NCBI GenBank assembly: GCA_018242105.1
Contig: JAFECP010000002.1
Span: 30,396-68,740 of the forward strand
From: Pseudomonadota bacterium
Lineage (GTDB): Bacteria > Pseudomonadota > Alphaproteobacteria > Micropepsales > Micropepsaceae
Direction: 5' to 3'
DNA length: 38,345 bases
The notes below the pieces were generated by a model, which made no database searches, was not told where the DNA came from, and worked only from the letters and a program-made list of their open reading frames with translations. The position numbers and the translations under genes are program-made. Below, piece by piece: positions 24,656-32,338 of this stretch. Position 1 is the stretch's first letter, and each line of letters begins with the position of its first letter.

Positions 24656-26321
24656 GGATAAGCTTGCCCGGATTGAGAATGCCTTTCGGATCAAGTGCCG
24701 TCTTGATCGCGCGCAGCACATCTACACCAAGTGCGCCTTTTTCCTGAACGATCCAGGGCAGATGATCCTCGCCCACGCCATGGTGATGGCTGATGGTGCC
24801 GCCATGCGCGACAATAGCATCGGTTGCTGCTCGCTTGATCGCCAGCCATTGCGCAACGTCGCCGTCCAGCGCGCGTGGGAAGATGTAAGTGAAATAGAGA
24901 CTCGCGCCATTTGGGTAAGAATGGCTGATATGACAAGCGACAATGCCGCGCGCGCCGGGACGCGGGGCAGTTTCACGGATCGTGTTTTCCAATGCGCTTT
25001 TTACGGCGGCATAGAGTGCATCGATTTTCGACCAGCTTGTCGCGGTTTCCAGTGTATCCACGCCAAGGCCGCGATCCATCATCGGTTCGCGCAAATAGGG
25101 GCCGTGAAAGCGGCCTTGATGCCAGCGCTTGCCGGCGCTGTCGCCGATCGCCATCGCGCCGAACTGTTTGGCGATTTCGCTGAAGCGTTTGCGCGAGCGT
25201 TCGACCGTAGCCGCATCACCTTCAAACCCGGCTATCATCGCGACGGCCGTGTCGCCGAATTTGCGGTAGTGCAATATAGCGTCTGCAATACGGCTACCGA
25301 AGCTCTTTCGCTTTCCGGCAGCGCCATAGGCTCGGTAAAAGCGAGTCTCTTCCGCATCGGATAGGCGCAGCATCGCGGCGGGCACGCCTTCCTGTACCGC
25401 TTTGCGGATCGCGGCAGCGCCATTGGCGAAATCGTGGAAGAGGAAGCCGGTATAGACGCTCGCTTCGGGGGCGGGTTGAACATGCACCGTCGCTTCGGTG
25501 ATCACGCCGAACGCGCCTTCCGAGCCGAGTATCAGATCGGTCAGGCGTGGACCGGCGGATGAGGCCGGGAAATCTTCCGTAACGAGCAAGCCGCGCGGCG
25601 TGGCAAGCTTGGCGGATACCAGCCAGTCGTTCGCCCGGCCATAGCGGCTGGATTGCTGCCCCGCACCACGATGCGCGATCCAGCCGCCGAGCGTGGAGAA
25701 TTCGAAGCTTTGCGGATAATGGCCGAGCACCACGTTTTGCGCGCGCAATGCCTTGTCGAGTGTGGGGCCATAAATGCCCGCTTCTGCGGTTGCCGTTTCG
25801 GACTTGCCGTCGATGCCGATCAGGCGATCCGTGCCGGACATATCCAGCGAGACGGCGGCTTTGAAATCCTCCGCCGTGCCCGTGACGCTGCCCACCACGC
25901 TTGTGCCGCCACCGAAGGGGACGATGGCGATTCCGTTGTCCGAGGCGAAGGACAGGACTGACAGAACCTCTTCCGTGCCGCGCGGATAGAGGACAGCGTC
26001 CGGCGCGGTTGAAAGATTGCCGGCGCGCAGATGCAGAAGATCGTGATAGGAGCGGCCGCGTGCGTGGAAAGCGCGCTCGAAATGATCGTCGCGCACGCGA
26101 TCTTCGCCGAGTATTTGCGCGAAATGCGCGCGTTCAGACGGACTGAGTCGTGATGGGGCAAGCGCGATGTCGTCGAGAGGGCGCGCCGGTGTGGCCAGAA
26201 GGCTGGGCATGCCAAGCTCATCGGCCAGCCAGGACCATGCCGCCTCGTTGGCGGCGACATCATCCTTGTGGGCGGTCCAGCCCCAGCCGTTCCAGCTAAT
26301 CTTTTTGCGATCGATGCTCAT
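24648..26321 (-). CDS. FAD-linked oxidase, alkyl-DHAP synthase (AGPS)-like
   Basis: This 557-residue flavoprotein belongs to the FAD_binding_4 / AGPS group. The N-terminus has KISWNGWGWTAHKDD, matching the WNGWG signature of alkyldihydroxyacetonephosphate synthase. PFGGGTSVVGSV binds FAD. The C-terminal part has CHISHSYPNGASLYFTYIF (Tyr in the active-site region) and GTISHHHGVGEDHLPWI (the HHHGVG motif of AGPS). In eukaryotes AGPS swaps the acyl chain of acyl-DHAP for a fatty alcohol to make the ether-lipid precursor. Whether this protein does so is unknown. It is third in the glpD-dgk-AGPS operon, 17 bases behind the kinase gene. Confidence 0.87.
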   Translation of the reverse strand: MSIDRKKISWNGWGWTAHKDDVAANEAAWSWLADELGMPSLLATPARPLDDIALAPSRLSPSERAHFAQILGEDRVRDDHFERAFHARGRSYHDLLHLRAGNLSTAPDAVLYPRGTEEVLSVLSFASDNGIAIVPFGGGTSVVGSVTGTAEDFKAAVSLDMSGTDRLIGIDGKSETATAEAGIYGPTLDKALRAQNVVLGHYPQSFEFSTLGGWIAHRGAGQQSSRYGRANDWLVSAKLATPRGLLVTEDFPASSAGPRLTDLILGSEGAFGVITEATVHVQPAPEASVYTGFLFHDFANGAAAIRKAVQEGVPAAMLRLSDAEETRFYRAYGAAGKRKSFGSRIADAILHYRKFGDTAVAMIAGFEGDAATVERSRKRFSEIAKQFGAMAIGDSAGKRWHQGRFHGPYLREPMMDRGLGVDTLETATSWSKIDALYAAVKSALENTIRETAPRPGARGIVACHISHSYPNGASLYFTYIFPRALDGDVAQWLAIKRAATDAIVAHGGTISHHHGVGEDHLPWIVQEKGALGVDVLRAIKTALDPKGILNPGKLIPS

Positions 26322-26338
26322 GGGGCCACGCTAGCAGA

Positions 26339-27277
26339 TCAGCATCGTAAATTGAGCGCGCGGGGCAGGATTTCCAATGTTGCTGGTAAACGGCCTGCGC
26401 TTTCACCGTCCACCTCCACAAGAACGGGATGTCCGCCCGTCTCGGCTACCGGCACGGCAACCACGCGAGCGCCACGCAAGGCCCGCACCGCAGGGTTGTT
26501 CAAGTGCTCGCCCGTATAGATAAGCTTCATGTTCGCCGCCGCGCGGCTTTTGGGGCTGCCACCCATCACGATGACGTCAAAAACACCGTCGTCGGGCCGT
26601 GCGTTGGGCGCGACCTTCATGCCGCCGCCGAAATAAAGACCGTTGGCGACAGCGACGGTAGATATGCTCGTGATCTCATCGAACGCTCCATCCACCCGGA
26701 TGCGCACGGCACGCTCGCGATAGCGCAGCAAGCCGAACAAGCTGTGGAACGCAAATGCGAACTGCCCGCCGAACAGCTTGGCGATGCGGGCGCGGTTCAC
26801 CGAATCCACAATCAACCCCGACATGCCGAAAGATGCGATGTTGATGAAGTAGCGCACCACCGGCTCGCCCTTGCGCGACAGGCAAGAGACCCGGCCGACG
26901 TCGATCATGCGCGTCTTTGCGTTTTTCAACCTCGCGATGGCGGCACTGTGACCTGGCGCGATTCCGAAGGTCTTGCGGAAATCGCCCCCGGTGCCGCTGG
27001 TCACGAAGGCGAACACGGCGTCGGGCGAGATCGGACCGCTTTCGACAAAAAAGCCGTTGACCGCTTCGTTTATCGTGCCGTCGCCTCCGACCGCAACGAT
27101 TTCGGAACAGCCTTCAAGCAAGGCTTCGCGCACCCGCGCCGTTGCTTCGCCGCGCCGCCGTGTCATGACAACGGACATGTTCGGATAGGCGTCGCGCAAG
27201 GCCCGCTCGATAGCTGGCCATTCGCGCCGCGTGCGTCCGCCGCCGGATCGCGGGTTGACGACAACGAAAGCGCTCAT
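26339..27277 (-). CDS. Diacylglycerol-kinase-family lipid kinase (YegS/BmrU-like)
   Basis: This 312-residue DAGK_cat-family kinase has FVVVNPRSGGG (N-terminal nucleotide loop), IVAVGGDGTINEAVNGFF (the GGDGT catalytic loop), SGTGGDFRKTF, a beta-rich C-terminal domain with VANGLYFGGGMKVAP, and VEVDGESAG near the end. It probably phosphorylates diacylglycerol or a related lipid alcohol with ATP at the membrane. It overlaps the glpD stop by ATGA, so the genes are co-translated. Neighbouring glpD and AGPS-like genes suggest a lipid with a glycerol-derived backbone as substrate. Confidence 0.92.
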   Translation of the reverse strand: MSAFVVVNPRSGGGRTRREWPAIERALRDAYPNMSVVMTRRRGEATARVREALLEGCSEIVAVGGDGTINEAVNGFFVESGPISPDAVFAFVTSGTGGDFRKTFGIAPGHSAAIARLKNAKTRMIDVGRVSCLSRKGEPVVRYFINIASFGMSGLIVDSVNRARIAKLFGGQFAFAFHSLFGLLRYRERAVRIRVDGAFDEITSISTVAVANGLYFGGGMKVAPNARPDDGVFDVIVMGGSPKSRAAANMKLIYTGEHLNNPAVRALRGARVVAVPVAETGGHPVLVEVDGESAGRLPATLEILPRALNLRC

Positions 27278-28905
27278 TGAGGAGCCGTGGTGAGTTGGAA
27301 ATTGCGCTGCACCTTTGTGAGTTCGCTTTTCTTTCGCGCGTCATCCCAGCCGAGTTCGGAGGCCATGAGTTCCGCAACGCGTGCGAGCCTGGCATCGCCC
27401 GGATTGCCGAGCTGGCCGATGCCCGTGCGCCGCATGACGACGTCGTCGAGGGTGAGCGCGGCTTCTTCCCGGACGGCGAACAGGACTTGCGCGCCAATGT
27501 CGCCGGATTCGGACAGCGCTTCGCGCAGATCCGGCCGGCCGCCGCCGATGGCAAGAACCTCGCGCGAGCGTGTGCCATATAACCGCGCCAGATGATCGAT
27601 ATTTGGCACCGGATCGTGTTCGGCTTCCATCTGCTTCTTGAAGACGGCGAAACGCGGGATATTGCCGCTTGGCATAGGCGATGTCTGCGTGGAACAGGGT
27701 TTGGTTTTGACGCCGAGCTTTTCGACAAGCGTATCGACGGCCTTCTGTGCAAGGTCGCGCGATGTCGTCCATTTGCCGCCGATGGCCGAGAACAGGCCGT
27801 TCAGGCCATCGTCTTTCGAATGATCGACGAGTTCGGCGCGGCGGCTGGCGTCATAGGTATCGCCTGAGCCATCATCCACAAGCGGTCGCAAGCCTGCGTA
27901 CCAGTGTTGCACTTTCGCGCGCGACAGTTGCGCGGAGGGCAAGTTGGCATTGATGAAGGCGAGGAAATCATCAATGTCGGATTCCGTCACGCCCACATCG
28001 TCCGGCTTGCTGCGGAACGCTGTGTCCGTCGTGCCGAGCAGCGAATGGCCGCGCCATGGCAGCACGAAGAAGTGCCCACCGCCTGCCGCGACTGTAAGCG
28101 CGTCCTGCTTTGTCATCGATGGAACAAGCAGATGAATGCCTTTGGCGCGCAAAAGCTTATGCGTCGCCGGCTTGCCCAGCGCCTGTGCAAGGAAGATGTC
28201 GGCCCAAGGGCCGGCTGCGAGCAATGTCGTCTTCGCGCGGATGTCGAAATTGGCATCACCGGGAAGGTCGTGCGCCTTGGCGCCTTCGACCGCGCCATTA
28301 CGGATCAGGAGTCCATCCGCGGCGACATGGTTCGCCGCGGCCCCGCCATGCGCGACAGCGTCGAGGATGCACTCGAACGCCAGCCGCTCTGGCGCGTACA
28401 TTTGTGCATCGTAGTATAGGAAGGCACCTTCAAGGCCCGGTCCCGCGAGAGACGGTTCGCGAGCCGTCGCATCTTTTGCATTCAAAAAGGAATGGCCTGG
28501 CAGGCGCTGATCCGGGTCGTCCAGCCAACTGCGGTCGTAAGACAGCAGATCGTAAAGCGTGAGGCCTGCGGTAAGCGTCGTGCGGCCTTTGAAACCGGCA
28601 CTGTGGAGTGGAATGAGGAAGGGCAGCGGCTGCACCAGATGCGGCGCGGTGCGCTGCCAGATGCGCCGTTCGCGCAGGGACTCGCGCACCAGTCCAAGTT
28701 CGAAATTGCGCAGATAGCGCAACCCGCCATGGATGAGCTTGGAATTGTGGGCGCTGGTGGCATGAGCGAAATCGTTCTTTTCGATCAGCGCGACTTTGAG
28801 CCCGCGCAGGCTGGCATCGCGCGCCACGCAAGCGCCTGTGATCCCGCCGCCGATGACCAGCAGGTCGAAAACCTCGTTGGAAAGGGAGTTCAAATCTCGG
28901 CGCAT
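27274..28905 (-). CDS. glpD: FAD-dependent glycerol-3-phosphate dehydrogenase
   Basis: This 543-residue flavoprotein oxidises sn-glycerol-3-phosphate to DHAP at the membrane, passing electrons to quinone. The FAD motif is LLVIGGGITGACVARDASLR and the family mark HNSKLIHGGLRYLRNFE follows. The central LLRAKGIHLLVPS and HSLLGTTDTAF are typical of GlpD, and a C-terminal domain of about 120 residues is present. The gene leads an operon with a lipid-kinase gene (4-base overlap) and an AGPS-like gene; no glpF or glpK is seen nearby. That setting suggests its DHAP product may feed lipid synthesis rather than glycerol catabolism. It is divergent from the hydrolase pair with 69 bases between starts. 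Confidence 0.93.
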   Translation of the reverse strand: MRRDLNSLSNEVFDLLVIGGGITGACVARDASLRGLKVALIEKNDFAHATSAHNSKLIHGGLRYLRNFELGLVRESLRERRIWQRTAPHLVQPLPFLIPLHSAGFKGRTTLTAGLTLYDLLSYDRSWLDDPDQRLPGHSFLNAKDATAREPSLAGPGLEGAFLYYDAQMYAPERLAFECILDAVAHGGAAANHVAADGLLIRNGAVEGAKAHDLPGDANFDIRAKTTLLAAGPWADIFLAQALGKPATHKLLRAKGIHLLVPSMTKQDALTVAAGGGHFFVLPWRGHSLLGTTDTAFRSKPDDVGVTESDIDDFLAFINANLPSAQLSRAKVQHWYAGLRPLVDDGSGDTYDASRRAELVDHSKDDGLNGLFSAIGGKWTTSRDLAQKAVDTLVEKLGVKTKPCSTQTSPMPSGNIPRFAVFKKQMEAEHDPVPNIDHLARLYGTRSREVLAIGGGRPDLREALSESGDIGAQVLFAVREEAALTLDDVVMRRTGIGQLGNPGDARLARVAELMASELGWDDARKKSELTKVQRNFQLTTAPQ

Positions 28906-28935
28906 TTGGGCTTGGTGGACGGCACGGAAGCTCTG

Positions 28936-28947
28936 CTAGGCTTGCCT
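28936..28947. promoter_or_regulatory. Short inverted repeat in glpD/hydrolase divergent region
   Basis: TAGGC-TT-GCCTA is a 12-base perfect inverted repeat in the 69-base gap between the glpD start (28905) and the hydrolase start (28975). Its position fits an operator affecting both directions, but the repeat is short and could be chance. Confidence 0.25.
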
Positions 28948-28974
28948 ACAGACAACAAAACTGGGGGGCGGGCA

Positions 28975-29880
28975 ATGCCGCAGGTCAAAGCCAACGGAAT
29001 CAATATCGAATATGAAAGCTTCGGGCGGGCGAGCGATCCGGCGCTTCTGTTGATCATGGGCTTTTCCGCCCAAATGACGATGTGGCCAACGGCGCTGTGC
29101 AAAGGGTTGGCGGCCAAGGGCTTCCGGGTGATCCGCTTCGATAATCGCGACATTGGACTATCCAGCCACCTTTCCCAGTTCGGCGCACCCAATATTGGCG
29201 AGGCGATGATGAAGGCGATGAGTGGACAGCCGGTCGATGCGCCCTATCTGCTGGACGACATGGCAAAAGACACCGTCGGCCTGCTCGACGCGCTGGGAAT
29301 CCAGCACGCGCACATTGTGGGTGCGTCCATGGGCGGCATGATCGCGCAGATCGTGGCCGCAAAATATCCCGAGCACACCATCAGCTTGACCTCGATCATG
29401 TCCACCACCGGCCGCCGCGATCTTCCGCAGGCCAAGCCGGAGGCGATGGCAGCCTTGACCACGCCGCCCGCCAGCGACAGCCGCGAAGACCGCATTGCGC
29501 AGGGCATGAAAACCTGGCGCGTGATTGGCAGTCCGCGCTTCGCGGCAACGGACGAAGAACTGCGTGCGACTGTGGTAGCCGCGGTTGACCGTTCGCCCTA
29601 TGATCCTGCTGGTATCGGCCGCCAGCTTCTTGCGATCATGGCCTCGCCGCCGCGCAATGACATCCTGAAGAATGTGAGAGCGCCCGCACAGGTAATCCAT
29701 GGCGAAGCCGACCCGCTGGTGCCAATGGAAGGCGGCAAGGACACCGCAGGCTCCATTCCCGGTGCGAAGCTACACCTGGTCCCCGGCATGGCGCATGACT
29801 TCACAAACGCGTTGGTGCCGGTCTATCTCAGATTGATCGGCGACTTTGTGCAGGGCGTCGAGAAGGTGAAAGCCGCATGA
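28975..29880 (+). CDS. Alpha/beta hydrolase, tandem copy 1
   Basis: This 301-residue cytoplasmic alpha/beta-hydrolase-fold protein has a nucleophile elbow GASMGGMIAQ (Ser), an acid in HGEADPLVP, and His in PGMAHDF. The N-terminal LLLIMGFSAQMTMWP provides the oxyanion region, and FRVIRFDNRDIGLSS follows. It closely resembles the following gene, so a duplication is likely. The ATG at 28975 is preceded by a G-rich ribosome-binding stretch (GGGGGG); an upstream extension lies in the glpD start region. Ester or lactone substrate unknown. Confidence 0.9.
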   Translation: MPQVKANGINIEYESFGRASDPALLLIMGFSAQMTMWPTALCKGLAAKGFRVIRFDNRDIGLSSHLSQFGAPNIGEAMMKAMSGQPVDAPYLLDDMAKDTVGLLDALGIQHAHIVGASMGGMIAQIVAAKYPEHTISLTSIMSTTGRRDLPQAKPEAMAALTTPPASDSREDRIAQGMKTWRVIGSPRFAATDEELRATVVAAVDRSPYDPAGIGRQLLAIMASPPRNDILKNVRAPAQVIHGEADPLVPMEGGKDTAGSIPGAKLHLVPGMAHDFTNALVPVYLRLIGDFVQGVEKVKAA

Positions 29881-30773
29881 AAATCCGCGCGAACGGCATT
29901 GAGATCGAATATGACGAGGCAGGCCCGAAAGATGGCACGCCGCTGCTGATGATCCAGGGCTTCGGCTCGCAGATGACGAGCTGGCCCATTGAGTTCTTCA
30001 ACATGCTGGCCGGTTCCGGGTTGCGTGTGATCCGTTTCGACAATCGCGATGTCGGGCTCACGCAGAAATGGGATGGGGTTTTCCCGAAAACCGAGAACAT
30101 CATCGAGGCGCTGAAAGCCGGCCGCAGACCGGATGTTCCCTATACTTTGGCGGATATGGCGGGCGATGCCGCGGGGCTTTTGGAAGAGCTGGGCATTGAG
30201 AGCGCTCATATCGCGGGCGCCAGTATGGGCGGGATGATCGCGCAGCTTGTAGCGCTCGATCATCCCAAGAAGGCGCGCTCGCTGATTTCCATCTTTTCCA
30301 CGACCTCAGACCCTTCACTGCCGCGCTCTGCCCCGGAAGCGCAGGCAGCGCTGATGGCGCGGCCGGAGAACAACGAACGATCCACCGTCATCGCCCATTC
30401 ATTGAAAGGGCGGCGGGCCTATGCCTCGACCAAATGGCCGTTCGACGAGAAGCGGTTGGCCGAACTGATCGGGCAGTCCTACGACCGGTCGTTCTATCCG
30501 GAAGGAACGTTGCGCCAGTGGTCGGCGATCATGGCCAGCCCGCCGCGGACGGAGCGGCTGAAATCGCTCCAGGCGCCATCGCTGGTTTTGCACGGCTCAT
30601 CGGACACGCTCATCCCGCCTGCCGCTGGACGGCATACGGCGCAATGCATCCCTGACGCCGAGCATCATGAGATCGAAGGTTGGGGGCACGACCTCCCGTT
30701 GGAAGTTATCCCGATCCTGCAGGATCTCATTGTGCCTTTCATCCGGCGTGTGGAAGCGGGTAGGGCGAAATAG
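29877..30773 (+). CDS. Alpha/beta hydrolase, tandem copy 2
   Basis: This 298-residue paralogue of the upstream gene shares LLMIQGFGSQMTSWP, LRVIRFDNRDVGLTQKWDG, the GASMGGMIAQL nucleophile elbow, LVLHGSSDTLIPP and IEGWGHDLP (catalytic His). The start overlaps the previous stop by ATGA. The two copies differ in the cap region, so substrate choice may differ. It is followed by a hairpin terminator at 30790-30817 and converges on rpmG. Confidence 0.9.
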   Translation: MKIRANGIEIEYDEAGPKDGTPLLMIQGFGSQMTSWPIEFFNMLAGSGLRVIRFDNRDVGLTQKWDGVFPKTENIIEALKAGRRPDVPYTLADMAGDAAGLLEELGIESAHIAGASMGGMIAQLVALDHPKKARSLISIFSTTSDPSLPRSAPEAQAALMARPENNERSTVIAHSLKGRRAYASTKWPFDEKRLAELIGQSYDRSFYPEGTLRQWSAIMASPPRTERLKSLQAPSLVLHGSSDTLIPPAAGRHTAQCIPDAEHHEIEGWGHDLPLEVIPILQDLIVPFIRRVEAGRAK

Positions 30774-30789
30774 GCCGCGTGAAATGGAA

Positions 30790-30817
30790 ACCCCGCCGCG
30801 GCAAAGCCGGGCGGGGT
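30790..30817. terminator. Hairpin between convergent genes, likely bidirectional terminator
   Basis: ACCCCGCC (30790-30797) pairs with GGCGGGGT (30810-30817); an inner CGGC/GCCG stem with one bulged G closes an AAA loop. It lies between the hydrolase stop (30773) and the rpmG stop (30842). On the minus strand TTTCCATTT follows, a modest U-tract for rpmG; on the + strand AATTTC follows. Confidence 0.65.
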
Positions 30818-30841
30818 CCGAATTTCGCGACGAAAGACAGA

Positions 30842-31009
30842 TTACTTGATCTTGCCTTCGTTGAATTCGACATGTTTGCGCAGGACCGGGTCGTATTTCT
30901 TGATCTTGAACTTCTCGGTCATGGTGCGCGTGTTCTTCTTCGTGACGTAAAAGAAGCCGCTGCCGCCCGAGCTGTTGAGGCGGATTTTTGCGGTGGTTGG
31001 CTTCGCCAT
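30842..31009 (-). CDS. rpmG: 50S ribosomal protein L33 (cysteine-free type)
   Basis: This 55-residue protein starts [20 protein letters not shown], continues with [20 protein letters not shown] and ends [10 protein letters not shown], a clear L33 match. It has no Cys, so it is the zinc-independent (C-minus) form. It sits in the large ribosomal subunit. Its promoter is predictable at 31105-31133. In many Alphaproteobacteria it lies close to topA-rnr-NUDIX; here a DUF2336 gene on the other strand separates them. Confidence 0.95.
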   Translation of the reverse strand: MAKPTTAKIRLNSSGGSGFFYVTKKNTRTMTEKFKIKKYDPVLRKHVEFNEGKIK

Positions 31010-31104
31010 AACGAGTGTCCTTGAATCTGATGCGCCGAAGGGCCGGTAACCTAGCCATCGGCAGCCTCAAGTCAAGGCCTGCGGTGCGTCGATCAAGCCT
31101 TTGT

Positions 31105-31133
31105 ATTATAAAAAGAATCCCCCTCTTTCCCAA
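31105..31133 (-). promoter_or_regulatory. Sigma-70-type promoter for rpmG
   Basis: On the minus strand TTGGGA (31133-31128), a 17-base spacer, then a consensus TATAAT (31110-31105). It would start transcription near 31098 and give rpmG a leader of about 90 bases. The match is one of the best promoter-like sequences in the window. Confidence 0.6.
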
Positions 31134-31249
31134 CCCGCCAACCGGATAGGCCCGCACAATAGATGCAACTTGAAGTATTGCGCGTGGAATTTCTTAAATC
31201 GCGCGGACTATGAAAACCTCCGGGAAATTCAGCGTATGGGCGGCCAGCC

Positions 31250-32338
31250 TTGGGAGCTTCTTCCAATTTTGCACTGCTGAAGGACTTCGCCGAGGAGATC
31301 TCCAGCGACAAACGCCGGGAATTGCTACGGCAAGCGACAGACGTGTTCCTCGCCGAAGGCCGTGCCATGTCGCCCGCGGACATGGCAGCGCTCGATGAGG
31401 TCGTGCAGAGTGTCGCATCCGACCTTTCCACGGAAGTTCGCGCCGAGCTATCGCGCAAGATTTCGGCGGCGCCTATTCCCTTCACGCGAACGGCGCGCAA
31501 GCTGGCGATGGACGACATCGAGATTGCGCGGCCGGTTCTCGAACATTCCCGGGCGCTCACCCAGAACGACTTGCTCGATGTGATCGCGCATAAATCGTCC
31601 GACCACATGATGGCGGTGACGCGCCGTGACGATATCGGCGAGACGGTGTCGAGCGCACTGGTCGAACGCGGCGAGGACAGGGTCGTCGTTTCGCTGCTGG
31701 AAAATCCCACAGCCCGGATCAGCGAGGCGACTTACGAACGTGTGGCTGAGCGCGCGGAAACCAGCACCACGTTGCAGGCGCCGCTAGTGCGCCGCGAAAA
31801 CGTGCCGCTACATCTTCTGAGCGATATTTATCTGAAGGTGGAAGCGAACCTGCGCCGGGAGATACTGAGCAGGTATCAGGGCGTTCTGCCATCCGAGCTT
31901 GAGGCTGCATTCGAGCGCAGCCGAAACCGTGTTTCTAAGGCTTATGGCGCATTGCCTGACGATTTTGACGCAGCCCGCCGAGAAGTTGAAGGAATGGCGC
32001 AGCACGGCACATTGTTGCCGCCGGCGCTCATTTCCCTGTTGCGGCAGGGGCCGGCGAAACGCACGGCGTTCATATTTGCTTTCGCCAGGCTCACCGACAT
32101 CAACTATGAACTGGTGGACCGGCTTGTTGTTGACGCCGATCTGGATGCCCTGGCGATGCTCTGCCGGGCCGCCGGTTTCGACCGCGCTCTGTTCGTGACA
32201 TTGGCGATGCTCATCATCGGCAAGGATGCGCCCATGGGGCGCGTGAAGGAATTCGGCGAGGTTTATAACGGTGTGCCACTCGGAGCTGCGCAGCGCGCCA
32301 TTCGTTTCTGGAAAGTTCGCGCGAAGCTATCGGCCTAG
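31250..32338 (+). CDS. DUF2336-family protein
   Basis: This 362-residue largely helical protein of the DUF2336 family, common in Alphaproteobacteria, shows features such as LLKDFAEEISSDKRRELLRQ, TDVFLAEGRAM, DDIEIARPVLEHSRALTQND and IAHKSSDHMMAVTRR, resembling HEAT-like repeats. Function unknown. No ATG is available: the frame is closed upstream by a stop at 31211-31213, and the first usable codon is the TTG at 31250, with a weak ribosome-binding site. ATGs at 31210 and 31236 lie in other frames. Its TAG stop overlaps the NUDIX stop (CTAG at 32335-32338). Confidence 0.8.
   Translation: MGASSNFALLKDFAEEISSDKRRELLRQATDVFLAEGRAMSPADMAALDEVVQSVASDLSTEVRAELSRKISAAPIPFTRTARKLAMDDIEIARPVLEHSRALTQNDLLDVIAHKSSDHMMAVTRRDDIGETVSSALVERGEDRVVVSLLENPTARISEATYERVAERAETSTTLQAPLVRRENVPLHLLSDIYLKVEANLRREILSRYQGVLPSELEAAFERSRNRVSKAYGALPDDFDAARREVEGMAQHGTLLPPALISLLRQGPAKRTAFIFAFARLTDINYELVDRLVVDADLDALAMLCRAAGFDRALFVTLAMLIIGKDAPMGRVKEFGEVYNGVPLGAAQRAIRFWKVRAKLSA

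Noticed and set aside
31093-31710. 205-codon minus-strand frame at the DUF2336 start
   Set aside because: Ser/Arg-rich shadow; overlaps the rpmG promoter and the DUF2336 gene, which shows real family sequence.
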